Source: Flaccisagitta enflata
Taxonomy: Eukaryota > Chaetognatha > Sagittoidea > Aphragmophora
Assembly (NCBI GenBank): GCA_965153355.1
Contig: OZ231128.1
Coordinates: 48,484,001 to 48,548,000, forward strand
Direction: 5' to 3'
Length of the DNA: 64,000 bases
In this document: positions 45,068 through 56,083 of the stretch, piece by piece
Layout: each line of letters begins with the position of its first letter
How positions within the stretch are numbered: position 1 is the stretch's first letter
Notes under the pieces: generated by a model
What the model was told of the DNA's origin: nothing
Seen by the model: the letters and a program-made list of their open reading frames with translations, nothing else
Databases searched by the model: none
Program-made: the position numbers and the translations under genes

Positions 45068-45643
45068 AGACGCGTACACGCGACTCGACAACCCGCTATG
45101 TCCGATGGTCCGTCGGTCCATCCGACTGTCGGTCGCCATTAGCTTTTTCGGCGTTTTCAATATGACTTTTAAACGCATGATTAGATATAAAGATTGATGA
45201 CTATTTTGCAGTTATTGATCAGATCTATCAAATGACGCTGAGCAGAGCTATTGAACAGGGATATCTAGTGCCCCCAAGCAGGGATTTGTAGCTATGTTCA
45301 TTTTGATTTTACATCAAAAAGAGTAAAAACATTGGTTTCAAGAAAAAAGGGGGAAAATGGCGAAAAGAGTTAGGAGAAAGATTACTCAAAAATGCTTTAA
45401 TACTCTTTGCCAAAGCAAACCCTTACAGGTGCAAACCGTTTAACTTTTAAAAGGTCATACTAATTAATGAACTTGCAAAATTAATCATTAATCAATTGAT
45501 ATGAAATCCACTTGCTCTCTTTATCAGATGGGACTTTTGTTTTTTCCAAGATGGTATTTTGCATTACTGCTCCTGCCCAAATGCTTGAGTTAGGCTTTTT
45601 ACCACTGCCCCTGCCCACCCACACGCGACTTTGGTAGTCGTGT
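45068..45643 (-). mobile_element. AGTCGCG-family element with ~430 bp interior
   Basis: GACGCGTACACGCGACTC hairpin, AACCCGCTATGTCCGATGG, GGTCCGTCGGTCCATCC, then an unassigned AT-rich interior, then TTACTGCTCCTGCCCAAATG, CTGCCCCTGCCCACCC, CACGCGACTTTGG, GTCGTGTATC. Confidence 0.65.
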
Positions 45644-45652
45644 ATCACAGAT

Positions 45653-45735
45653 ACAGTGGAGCGTCGCTAAAGCCCACCCGCCATTAAGGCATGCCCGCCT
45701 TTGAGGCATAGGAAGGTAAAGTATCTTTGTACTAA
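45653..45735. mobile_element. Tigger-like terminal fragment
   Basis: TACAGTGGAGCGTCGCTAAA, then CGCCATTAAGGCATGCCCGCC. A similar phrase (GCACCGCTAGAGCGTACCCG) is at 60357. The other end was not found. Confidence 0.4.
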
Positions 45736-46164
45736 AGTTAATTCTGTAATGGCAAAAAGGCAGCTTCAATACAAGGCATACTTGATTTAAAGAGAAGCAC
45801 AATTGAAGATTGATTGAGTCATTTGAAGGGAACTCATTTGCATCATAAAATGACATAGTCACCAGAATTATCGATATACATTGACGAACCATACGTCATT
45901 GAGAAAAATGAAATAATGAATAATGAACAATGAATAAAATGTACGTATGGATGTACATAGACAATTCTGGTGACTCTCTGTCCATGTATGATCTACATGA
46001 TTTCCCTATAAAACAAAAATATAATAAGTTTTCAAATTTAAGAATAGTTTTAACGAGTTCCTTGACATGCACTCTGGTGAAGCGCGTATACGCTTAGTTG
46101 TTTGGAATTCTGAACAATTTTGCAGAAGCATGTTTGTACCAAATATTGCTTGTCAAGTTAATCC

Positions 46165-46477
46165 ACAGTCAGTGGACAAAACACTACAGGTATATATATC
46201 ATACCACTGGCTTTGATCCAACATACTGCTCAAAAACAAAATATTGTATGTGACAATCAGTTGCTTAAGTGACAGCCGGCTGTAACAAACAAAATGTTGT
46301 ATTCAACAACGGGTTATTAGAATTACAGCCGGCTGTAATGCTATAATTTTGTAACATTACAGCCGGGTGTTATTTAAACCACTGGTTATTGCATACAATA
46401 TTTTGTCCACTATCAGCATATTGGATCAAAACCAACGATATGATATATATACCTATCATGTTTTGTCCGCTGACTGT
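46165..46477. mobile_element. Fold-back element with ACAGCCGGCTGT repeats
   Basis: Ends ACAGTCAGTGGACAAAACA and TGTTTTGTCCGCTGACTGT are inverted. GGTATATATATCAT pairs with ATGATATATATACC. The 12-bp palindrome ACAGCCGGCTGT occurs twice and as a variant a third time (46273-46368). No TA flank is evident. Confidence 0.8.
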
Positions 46478-46592
46478 CCAACGGATAGTTGCAAAGGCCC
46501 ATAACCGAAATGCTAGCAATATGTGGCACTAGAGTTGCATGCACCAGACAAAAACCGGCAGCCACGTGAGCACAAATCAGGCAAGAAACAAA

Positions 46593-46684
<92 letters not shown>
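46593..46684. repeat. (GA)n tract
   Basis: About 92 bp of GA. Confidence 0.95.
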
Positions 46685-46687
<3 letters not shown>

Positions 46688-46927
46688 AAGAGAACGTCAG
46701 GTCTCAGGTGCATCGGTTTCGATATTGTCTTCTGAGATATTGGCTCCTGTATCCTCCTTTGTATTTTGCCACAACAGTGACTCGTAAACAGGGACAATTT
46801 CTGCCATTCTCTCAATCCTCCTTTTACGACTTCACTTTGAATAAAATGAAAAATGACAAGAAAAAATAAAAAGAAAAATAGAAAAAAAGTTCCGCGTGTT
46901 AAAAGTTCTGATTAACAATGAACACGA

Positions 46928-47082
46928 AAACAAGGCCGGATACAAGGCTAACCAAGTCGCGTGCGGGTTGGTAGGGACAGTGATGAACTAGTCATCCAAG
47001 GATCGCACATGGTCAGCGGTACCCGATGCCCTGCTGGGAGTGATCCAGTGAAGAAGTGGAGTGAGAGCAGGGCAGCGGCCCC
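46928..47082 (+). mobile_element. AGTCGCG-family start joined to module spacer
   Basis: AACAAGGCCGGATACAAGGC, AGTCGCGTGCGGGTTGG, then AGTCATCCAAGGATCGCAC, GGTCAGCGGTACCCGATGC: the spacer that flanks GCAGCGGCCCC modules, in reverse orientation to 5113-5195. Confidence 0.7.
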
Positions 47083-47548
47083 AAAGGGCCGATGTCCTGT
47101 AGAACACAGGGGGGAATTTCCATACGTCCTGAGGAGGCACATTTCTGGCAATAGATGACTGATTCAGGCCAAAGAGGGCATATTTGAAGGCTGGAGGGCA
47201 GAATTGAGGCTTTGAGAGTGGATTTGAGGTTTGGAGGGCAAATTTGAGCCACAGAGGGCTGATTTGATGCTTGGAGGCCTAGTTGAAGGTCTGGAGGGCA
47301 GATCTGAGGTCTGTAGGTCAGATTTGAGGCGGGGGGGGGGGGCTGATTTGAAGCCTAGAAGGCTGATTTGAGGCCTGGAGGGCTAAATCTAGGGCTGGGA
47401 GGGCAAATTTGAGGCCTTGATGGCCAACGGGGGGGGGGGACGGAAGGACGGACGGACGGACGGACGGACGGACGGACGGACGGACGTATGGAAATTCCCC
47501 CCTGTGTTCTACAGGACATCGGCCCTTTGGGGCCGCTGCCCAAAAAGG
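47083..47548. mobile_element. GCAGCGGCCCC module with GGCCTGGAGGGC core
   Basis: Left arm 47075-47128 and right arm 47488-47545 are inverted copies (GGGCAGCGGCCCCAAAGGGC ... CACAGGGGGGAATTTCCATA). The core is a TTTGAGGCCTGGAGGGC minisatellite, a G-run (47332-47342), a second G-run and (GGAC)n. Confidence 0.85.
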
Positions 47549-47827
47549 GTTACCAACCATCTGTGCAAGGCAGGAATGCAAAAACTGCCCATTAACGCCG
47601 AAAAACCAAAGTGAAACGGACTGACCGACTGACGCCACTCAAACAAGAATAAAAATCTTTGAACGGAGAGAAGGCGCAGTATTCGAATTGTATTAGTAAC
47701 AAATTCTTAAGTTCATGGGAACAACATGATGTGCGCCGGAAAAAAAAGAAAAAAAAACAAATTAAAGGCCTTCCACACTCAAAATCATAGAATAAAAAAA
47801 CAAAGACGGACGGACAGACGGACTCCT

Positions 47828-47881
47828 CAACTGCTGCTCCTGCCCACACACGCGACTGAGATTGTCGTATATCCGCCCTGG

Positions 47882-47882
<1 letters not shown>
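47828..47882 (-). mobile_element. AGTCGCG-family distal end
   Basis: CTGCTGCTCCTGCCCACACA, CGCGACTGAGATTG, CGTATATCCGCCCTGGTTC. Tetramers GACGGACGGACAGACGGAC precede it. A TC tract begins directly after. Confidence 0.6.
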
Positions 47883-48150
<268 letters not shown>

Positions 48151-48159
48151 ACACATACC

Positions 48160-48590
48160 CTGTCTCCCTGCTTCCCATTGCGCGCGCGTGGGGCCAAATG
48201 GAAGGTCACTCTGGTCTCGATGCGTTCGGTCGGTCAGTTCACAAGAGGTCACGAGAGGCCACCATACTTGAAATGATGGGATTAGAAAGAAAGTCGAAAG
48301 TAGTGGGAAAAAATCGAAAAGAACTTTTGCTGTTCAAATCAATGTTGTTCGGTGTTACAGTGCTCATCAACTTGCACGACCGGAATAACAGTGAATAACA
48401 GTGAATTGGACGTATTTCTAACAGTGAATAACAGTGAATCGGACGTATTTCTAGGGTTTGCTGTAACCAAACCCAAAGCAATTTAGGTGTTTATGAAATT
48501 TTTTTTTAGATTTAGTTAGGCTCATAGGAAAATCAGGGCTTAGCTGTGGTTCCGAAGCTGTGGTTTCGAAGCAACTAACCACGGATGACG
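48160..48590. other. Mostly non-repetitive stretch
   Basis: A doublet of AACAGTGAATTGGACGTATTTCTA and AACAGTGAATCGGACGTATTTCTA (48396-48453, given here only as positions of the ~36-bp duplicate) is the one structure noticed. No gene. Shorter key: GGACGTATTTCTA occurs twice. Confidence 0.5.
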
Positions 48591-48796
48591 TGATTTTTTA
48601 GTCGCGTGCACGCGATTCTAGAGGTCGATGTGTCGGTCTTGTTGGTCCGTCGGTCCATCCATCTGTTGGTCGGTCCATCCGTCCATAATCAAAACAAAAT
48701 AAAGCCTTTTCACTCATCTCAAGACATTTTAAAAGTAAGAGTAGTCATTCTAAGGTCACTAGAGTCATTTTTGGTCACCTTTCAGTTATTCTGGTA

Positions 48797-49395
48797 CCGT
48801 AGTTCCTTTGAGTAGCGCCCCTCCTCTTATAAGCGCCACCTCCCCCCCTTTTTGGGGCAAACAGTCTTATTTCCAATATACCTCTCGGTTATTCCTGGTT
48901 TTCTAAAAAAAATTTTTTGTTTTGTTTTGTTTTTTGTTTTTGCTTTTGCTTTTGTTTTTTGTTTGTTTTTTGTTTGTTTTTTTTTTTTTCCTTTGTTCAC
49001 CTACTGTATTTGTAGATCATTCAGTTCGGTTTATGGTTCAGTTCAGTATCTGTTTATACCAATATCTTTTTTTCATTCTGTTTTTCAATAATTCATTCTG
49101 TTCCAGACACTATAGAAGGGGCGCCGATTAGGGGGTAAAAAGGCAAAAATGAAAATTATAGAAAATAATTGAAAATTATTGAAAATCATTAAAAGTTATT
49201 GAAAATTATTGAAAATTATCGAAAAATTATTGAAAATTATTGAAATTTGTTGAAAATTATTGAAAATTATTGAAAAATATCGAAAAATATTGAAAATTAT
49301 TGAAAATTATTGAAAATTATTGAAAATTTTTGAAAACTATTGAAAACTATTGAAAATTATTTTTCAATTTTGCAAGCGCCCTGGGGAAAACACGG
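48797..49395. mobile_element. TA-flanked MITE with CCGTAGTTCC/GCGCC ends
   Basis: Left CCGTAGTTCCTTTGAGTAGC, then GCCCCTCCTC. Right AGCGCCCTGGGGAAAACACG, then G. TA flanks both ends. The interior holds a T-rich block and a 10-bp tandem array. Confidence 0.65.
49146..49375. repeat. (AAAATTATTG)n 10-bp tandem array
   Basis: About 22 units with CG, TT and CT substitutions (e.g. GAAAATTATCG). Confidence 0.9.
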
Positions 49396-49619
49396 TAATT
49401 GAGATCTAAATGAGTCGTCTTGGTCAATTATTTGATTTTACATATGCAAACACGTAACAAAATCATTATTTAAACATGTAGATTAGTGTATTTGTGTGAT
49501 AATGAACTTAACTACTAAGGTAATTTTAAATATAATTATTTTCAGGTTATTGTAAGTTATCATCTGATTACCTTAATTATCTTAATACCCTCTACTACCT
49601 TCGATACCACGCGACTAAG

Positions 49620-50015
49620 CTGACCATGGCTATTCCGCACCTGGCTGACTACGCAGGGTATTGTACTGTAGTAGCGGCAGTTAGAGTACCTAGTTTGAAT
49701 TGGAGGTTCTGTAACTGTACCGGAAAATAGATCCCACTTTTCGCATGAAACAACTGTGGACAACTTGACGTTGCCATTGCTTGGAAAAACAATTCAATTA
49801 TATGAGAATCAAAATATATCCATCATTCATTTATCAGACTGCGTTGACTTTTTTACGCAATTAGAAGGGTTTTGCCCCAGTTAATGCCTCTAATTCATGC
49901 GTGATGTGGAGGTTATTACCCGTTTGCTGTCTGAAGCGCAATTGGCTTCGTGCTCCATTTACTCTTCGAGACAAACCCACAGTGAATCGAATTTTATAAA
50001 ATAACTGATTATAAC
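49620..50015. other. Non-repetitive stretch, nothing recognised
   Basis: No supported gene or structure. Confidence 0.4.
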
Positions 50016-50019
50016 AAGT

Positions 50020-50385
50020 CATCCAAGGATTGCACATGGTCAGCGGTACCCGATGCCCTGCTTGGAGTGATAGCTGAAGAAGTGGTGTGAGAGCAGGGCA
50101 GCGGCCCCAAAGGGCCGATGTCCTGTAGGACACAGGGGTGAACCATTACGTACGTCTGTCCTGACAAGGCTGATTTAGAGCCTTGAAGAGCTAATTTTGT
50201 GCCTCAGAGGACTGATTTTTGGCCTGAGAGGGCTGATTTTGGGCTTGAGAGGGCTAATTTGGGGCCTGAGAGGAGTCGGGGGGGGGGGGACGGACAGACG
50301 GACAGACGGACAGACGTACGTAATGGTTCACTCCTGTGTCCTACAGGACATCGGCCCTTTCGGGCCGCTGCCCAAAAAGGGTTAG
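50020..50385. mobile_element. GCAGCGGCCCC module with GGCCTGAGAGG core
   Basis: Spacer GTCATCCAAGGATTGCACAT, then GGTCAGCGGTACCCGATGC. Left arm from 50095 (GGGCAGCGGCCCCAAAGGGC ... GTGAACCATTACGTACG), core GGCCTGAGAGGGCTGATTTT units, a G-run, (GGACAGAC)n, right arm to 50383. The arms are inverted copies. Confidence 0.85.
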
Positions 50386-50408
50386 CGAATAGGTATCCAA
50401 TAATTTAC

Positions 50409-50550
50409 AGTTGAAACCCACTCTAACGGACCCGCCACCAACGGAATTTCGCCAATAACAGATGCAAATTTATAGTCCCTTCAAGTTAATTTCTTCTATT
50501 TCCTTTGTTGGCAATAACAGAAATCCGCTTATAACAGGTCCCTTGAGATT
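50409..50550. mobile_element. Tigger-like terminal fragment
   Basis: TACAGTTGAAACCCACTCTA, ACGGACCC, then internal AATAACAGAAATCCGCTTAT and AACAGGTCCCTTGAG, the usual subterminal phrases of such MITEs. The right end is unclear. Confidence 0.45.
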
Positions 50551-51020
50551 TGATTGAAAACATGAAAACATGGCTCTTAATTGTATGGAAGCACATTCTA
50601 TCAATTTCAGTTTGCGCACTTTGGTTTGTGGATTTGCTTCTTGTATAAATGGCAATGGCAGTGGCCAATAAGAAAGAGGCGGAAGCATTATGAAATAATG
50701 CAAATCGACAAATATTTTTTCAATAAGCGCGAATGGTGCAAAATCTGTGGATTGCAATCAATCATGGTTTCGCAGGGGTGTGGAATTAAAATCATTTGAA
50801 TAAGAAAAGTGGCTTCAGTCATCAAATCTCGCGGACAGTGTCAGAATCCCATTGGAGCGAATCATTGAACCAAAGCGACAGGCTTAGAGGTATGCGATAG
50901 TCTCTCATTAACTTGCTTATGATTTATTCAAGAAGAACGAAACCTTAGCGCAAGTCTGTGAGTCCAAGCCAAGGTAAAGGAAGTTATGTGGATATGATGA
51001 TGAAGCTCATTTCCCATAGG

Positions 51021-51024
<4 letters not shown>

Positions 51025-51114
<90 letters not shown>
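51025..51114. repeat. (GA)n tract
   Basis: About 90 bp of GA. Confidence 0.95.
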
Positions 51115-51116
<2 letters not shown>

Positions 51117-51234
51117 TATAACGGAATAAAGTAGCAAAGGAAAAAGAAACAAGGATAGAAAGGTGAAAAGAAAGACAAGTAAGAGAAAAACAAGAACAGA
51201 TAAAGAGAAGGAGAAGTGGAAAAGAACAAGGCCA

Positions 51235-51975
51235 AATACACGGCTACCCCAGTCGCGTGCGGGTTGGCAGCAGCAATGATGGAGAAGGTCAATGGGACAT
51301 TTGGGCAGGAGCATGGAGCGAAAAAAAGCGCAGAAATGCCTAAAAAGTAAATAGTCGCAAAAGTGGTACCCTTGCCCTACCTAAGTAGGTTGTGCTTGAA
51401 GTTAAGGGGGGAGCAGGGCAGCGGCCCCAATGGGGTCGATGAACTATGCTTTCACACATATGGGAAATTTTTTCCTCCTCCTCCTCTTACGCCCCCCCTC
51501 CCCCTCTTACGCCCCCCCTCCCCCGACTCAAATCCTAGCCTCAAGGCCCAAATCCCAGTATCGAGGCCCAAATCCCATTCTCAAGGCTCAACCAGTCGCC
51601 CAAGGGCAATATGTGGTCAGCGATACCCGTTGCCCTGCTATGTATGTTGGTGACTGTTGGTGATGGGTAGCAGGGCAGCGGCCCCGAAGGGCCCCTTCGG
51701 GGTCGCTGCCCAAAAATCACCCTCAAGGCCCAAATCCCACCCATGAGGCCTAACTCCCAGCCTCGTGACTTGGGCCTCGAGACTGGGAGGCTAGGATGTG
51801 AGTCAGGGGAAGGGGGGACGGACGTAGGAGGAGAAGGAGAAAATTACCCATATGTGGGAAATCATAGGTCATCGACCCCTTTGGGGCCGCTGCCCTAAAG
51901 GGGACCGACGGACCAACTGATCGACCAACCGACCGACCGACAAAGCGGGGTATAGAGTCGCGTAGCATGCGACTA
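51235..51975 (+). mobile_element. AGTCGCG-family element, complete, carrying an internal module
   Basis: AACAAGGCCAAATACACGGC, CCAGTCGCGTGCGGGTTGGC, GGGCAGGAGC start. The end is GACCGACCGACAAAGCGGGG, AGAGTCGCGTAGCATGCGAC then TAAAAATGG. In between lies a GCAGCGGCCCC module, so both mobile units are complete at one site. Confidence 0.8.
51413..51900. mobile_element. GCAGCGGCCCC module with CTCAAGGCCCAAATCC core
   Basis: Left arm GGGCAGCGGCCCCAATGGGG, TCGATGAACTATGCTTTCAC; right arm GTGGGAAATCATAGGTCATC, GACCCCTTTGGGGCCGCTGCC. A second hairpin pair (GGGCAGCGGCCCCGAAGGGC / CCCCTTCGGGGTCGCTGCCC) lies in the middle at 51673-51711. Confidence 0.8.
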
Positions 51976-52005
51976 AAAATGGAGAAGAGGGACAAGAAGC
52001 AGAAG

Positions 52006-52092
52006 AGGAAAAAAAAGAAAAAGAAAAAGAAAAAGAAAAAGAAAAAGAAAAAGAAAAAGAAAAAGAAAAAGAAAAAGAAATAGAAAAAGAAG
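52006..52092. repeat. (AAAAAG)n repeat
   Basis: Hexamer AAAAAG, about 12 units, then a short CACCAC patch at 52131-52152. Confidence 0.9.
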
Positions 52093-52159
52093 ATAAAAAC
52101 ATTAACAACACCAAAACGCCACAGAAGCAGTAGCACCACCACCACCACCACGACCACTT

Positions 52160-52815
52160 GAAGAAAACCACAACAACGACAAAGATACAGAAAACAGAAA
52201 ACAGAAAATTTTTAGAAGCTGATGGGCATTCAACAAGTCATGATTTACATACTTTCTCCACAAAAAGATCATTATGGCGATTCTGTGTACTAAACATCAC
52301 ACTTCCACACTTGAAATCTCCGTGATATTAATTACCCATATGGTATCGAACTTGTGCCTTACGATTCATCTCATCTCATCTCGTGTCTCATTTTTTTTGA
52401 TTACTATTACTCAATGTTGAAATATCTTCCACTGAAATTTCCGCCACTGTATTCTATTCCTATTCATTGAAATGACACATTGCTAAGAGATCGTTTAATG
52501 ATCTATTGCTATATATGTGATTTACTCTTCCATTTGCAGAAAAAAAAATGTAACGAGCTTTACCACGTTTCTGAAGTTCTAATCTATGACTTTCATGAAC
52601 TTGCGCCTATTCTGCCTATACAAGTTTCTTTGCCAAGAAAACTGGAACCACCTCATCACCCATGAATGCCTCCCAAACACACACTCACACACATCTTCAA
52701 CCTCCAGAGGCGATTATGAAAGAGAGAAAATCTGCGATGATTTATTGAAATTACGAAAGGGCAAAAACAAGAAGACAGAAAGAGAGAGGGAGGAAAATGA
52801 AGGTGGAGAGCGGGA
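52160..52815. other. Non-repetitive stretch, nothing recognised
   Basis: No supported gene. A frame at 52586-52969 is open mainly because it runs into the GA tract. Confidence 0.4.
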
Positions 52816-52819
52816 AAGA

Positions 52820-52966
<147 letters not shown>

Positions 52967-53108
52967 TGACAGAAATAGTCATTACAGTATTTGGCCAGTT
53001 ATAGGAACGCAGGGGACAAATGGACCGACCGACCGACTGATGATTGAACTCGGAGAGCGAGTCTAAAAGGGGAAAAAAGGACAAGAAAAAAAGAGGAAAC
53101 CAAAATAA

Positions 53109-53272
53109 AACAAGGCCGGATACACGGCAATCCAGTCGTGGACGGTTGGTCAGGAGCAGTAATGCAAAAACCGCTCGGAATTCAGAAATGTGACGGACTG
53201 ACGGGCCGACATAACGACATATCGACCTACCGACCGACACGGCAAGGTGTAGGGTCGCGTGTCCGCGACTAA
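53109..53272 (+). mobile_element. AGTCGCG-family element, complete
   Basis: ACAAGGCCGGATACACGGCA, CCAGTCGTGGACGGTTGG, AGGAGCAG start; GACATATCGACCTACCGACC core; GGGTCGCGTGTCCGCGACT hairpin end, then AAAAAGG. It is joined directly to the next element. Confidence 0.85.
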
Positions 53273-53274
53273 AA

Positions 53275-53326
53275 AGGCCAAGTAGGCCAATAAGGTGCGA
53301 CACGTGGGTCGTCGAACGAATGCGTT

Positions 53327-53404
<78 letters not shown>

Positions 53405-53458
53405 CGACCAACCAATCAACGGACAGAGCCGGTTATTGAGGCACTTTGTCGCACCTAA
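53275..53458 (+). mobile_element. GGTGCGAC-family element, complete
   Basis: AAGGCCAAGTAGGCCAATAA, GGTGCGACACGTGGG, GAATGCGTTACAG, then about 75 bp of pure ACAG (53330-53403), GACCGACCAACCAATCAACG, and the end GAGGCACTTTGTCGCACCT then AAAAAGG. Confidence 0.85.
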
Positions 53459-53459
53459 A

Positions 53460-54050
53460 AAGGATTCAATATCAGAAGAAAAGAAGACAATGAAACTTTA
53501 GTCTGTATACAAATAAGTGAAAAAAAAAAAGAAATAGGACATTGCTATTGAGGAAAGGAAAAAGATGCAGGAAAAATATGTGGGAAATAGTAAGAAAAGA
53601 GCGGTAGTGGACTGTTATTTGGAAATTTTTTCACATGTTTAGAAAACATAAGGAACTGAAAAATGAATAAATTTTTTGTCTTTGAAGTATATTGAATAAT
53701 TTTCTCGGTTTAACACCGCCAAAACGACAATTTTGTTCCCATCATCTTTTTTGTTGTTGTTATGTTGTTACCAAGTTAGATTTTTAGTAAGACTTTTGTC
53801 AGTCTGAAAACGTCACAACAATGCAAAATCAAAACCACCATTACACCATTTTTATAAAAAAAATATTTGGGGAAAAAAAATCATTCCTTAAACATTTCAA
53901 AACAGCCAAAAACAGCTGAGATGAAATGGCATATGTGTTTTTGAGCTTTATGTATCTTTGGCACATGCGCACACCACCTTAAGTGGACGGGATCTTTTGT
54001 TGTTGAAATTTAGAAAACAGCGAGGTAGACAGACAAACCACCAATACATC
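53460..54050. other. Non-repetitive stretch, nothing recognised
   Basis: AT-rich, no gene. A GTTGTTGTTATGTTGTTACC patch lies near 53754. Confidence 0.4.
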
Positions 54051-54054
54051 AATA

Positions 54055-54112
54055 CATAGACCGACCAACGGATAAACAGCCACAGCAGCGTATAGAGTCG
54101 CGTGCCAAGAAA
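54055..54112 (+). mobile_element. AGTCGCG-family core and broken hairpin
   Basis: ATAGACCGACCAACGGATAA, CAGCAGCGTATAGAGTCGCG, TGCCAAG. The second half of the hairpin is missing. Confidence 0.5.
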
Positions 54113-54287
54113 AAGGTAGAATACAGCCAAAAAGAAGGCAAGTTAAAACGAAGGGCGTATAGCGGAGGGAAAGGGAAGTGACTTCACTGCGGAAAGAAAA
54201 TTGGTTCGTAAAATATGCAAGACAAATGAGCCTTTACTTTCGATACCCATGTCATCAATCATTGGGTGAAAGAAGAGAGGGAAAGAA

Positions 54288-54451
<164 letters not shown>

Positions 54452-54614
54452 GAGGGTAGAATCTGGCACGAAAAGGGTCAATATCTGATCATGGGAAGAA
54501 AAAGGAAAGATACTAGAAAAAGAAAATGAATAAAAAATGAACCAAAATGGAAAGAAAAGAATAACAAACACAAAATCAAAACAAAATGAGAAAGTAGGAA
54601 GTAACGAATGAAAG

Positions 54615-54616
<2 letters not shown>

Positions 54617-54688
<72 letters not shown>
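54617..54688. repeat. (GA)n tract
   Basis: About 70 bp of GA, 168 bp after the previous one. Confidence 0.95.
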
Positions 54689-54689
<1 letters not shown>

Positions 54690-54691
<2 letters not shown>

Positions 54692-55360
54692 AAGGAGAAA
54701 AACCGTGAGGGTGGCGGAATTATGTTTAAAATCGTTGATTCAAAGTCATTGCTCATATGGTAAATAGTGATGAATTTGGGAATCAAATATGATCACATCA
54801 TATGTGATTCCCAAACGAAAGGTTTTATTCCATCATAAAAACTCGTAGAAGAATAAAGGGAAATGGAGATTTAGATACAAAGAACAAAGGAATTAATAAG
54901 GAAAAAGTCGTACAGAAACGGAGCGCTTTTCCTACGGCTTGGAGCAACAGCAATAAAAATCTTGGTGTACAAGGGCAACAGACAATTTTATGCAAATGAA
55001 GTCATTGATATTGAAAACCGACGGAATCACCAGGTTAATCACCAGTCAACCATGGGGGCGTTTCTAGTCACAGACAATCGCGTTTTTAACAGGCCACTTG
55101 GTCGCTTGTTACGTTCGTTCGCTTGCACTGCTTACTTCGCTCACTCATTACGCAGCACTCCGCTTTGTTGAGCTCGCTCCCTCGCTTTGCTTCGTTCACG
55201 GGCTTGCTCACTCACTCACTCACTCGATATGAGGAGATTATTTCTTTGATCCAGTGAGACAGAAACAGCGCAAACAGCACAAACAGCGCAAACAAACCGC
55301 AATTGAAAAAAAAACTCGCTCAATTGAGTTTTGTTCAGAAAATAATTTTCACCTTACAGT
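54690..55360. other. Mostly non-repetitive stretch
   Basis: CGCTCACTCATTACGCAGC...GGGCTTGCTCACTCACTC (55137-55222) resembles 13125-13165. GCGCAAACAGCACAAACAG lies at 55269. No gene. Confidence 0.4.
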
Positions 55361-55419
55361 TATTATTTGCGACAAAGCACCTCTATAACTGACTGTGTCC
55401 GTGGTCGGTTGGTTGGTTT

Positions 55420-56083
55420 GTAAGAAGCGAATTTATGCGGCCCTCATTTCGTCATTTGTGCATGTCACAGAGGAATTTCCATTCTTTGTTTCATCATTTG
55501 TGCATGTCACAGACAAATTTCCATTCTTCGTTACGACATTGGTGCATGTCACAGACAATGTCCAATCTTCAAATTTCCTATCTTATTTCAAGCTTTACTC
55601 TAGCTTTTGATCGAGACTTATCTAAAGGTTTCTCTCTCCTATTTTCTCATTTTTCTCTCTTCTCTTTCTCCCTCATTGTTGGCGCCAATCTCTACCCTAC
55701 CCATCTTCCCAATTGCTTTTGTAGTCTAGTCTTGTCTCATTGTTGATCTTGATTCTACTGCCGTTGTGATCACAATTGTCATTGTCCTGTCTTTGGAATA
55801 TTCCACCCCCTCCCATCCCTATTCTCGTTGAATTGATGGTTCTTTCTGATTTATGCCGAAGACTGCATTGCAGAGGCATTTTGGTGTAGTGGTGCCATTC
55901 AGCAATTGTGGACCAACTCGTCTCCCCATTGATCTGCGACCTGGCAAGTCATGCCTTCGCTGCCTTGGGTCGGAGATGAGCAAACAAAGGAATTCGCTTT
56001 GACTTGAAGATGGTGACCTTAGGACGTCGGGACGACTTACTAGAAAGGGTGGGCGATTGTAAGAAGCGAATTTATGCGGCCCT
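55420..56083. repeat. 25-bp direct repeat bounding a 639-bp segment
   Basis: GTAAGAAGCGAATTTATGCG then GCCCT occurs at 55420-55444 and 56059-56083. Between them, from 55459, is a three-unit ~42-bp tandem containing GTGCATGTCACAGA and TTTCCATTCTT. The interior looks non-coding. Confidence 0.7.

Larger units (their letters stand above)
48597..49617. mobile_element. AGTCGCG-family element with a nested MITE
   Basis: Left TTTTTAGTCGCGTGCACGCG, ATTCTAGAGGTCGATG, GGTCGGTCCATCCGTCC. Right end ACCTTCGATACCACGCGACT, then AAG. The termini match the 12418-12912 element. It contains 48797-49395. Confidence 0.65.

Noticed and set aside
53330-53403. CRISPR-like regular array of ACAG and other direct repeats
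   Set aside because: Simple tetranucleotide repeats without unique spacers in a eukaryotic context.
54962-55171. Frame beginning MVYKGNRQFYANEV
   Set aside because: Short, runs into a CGCTCACTC-type repeat also seen near 13140, with no domain.
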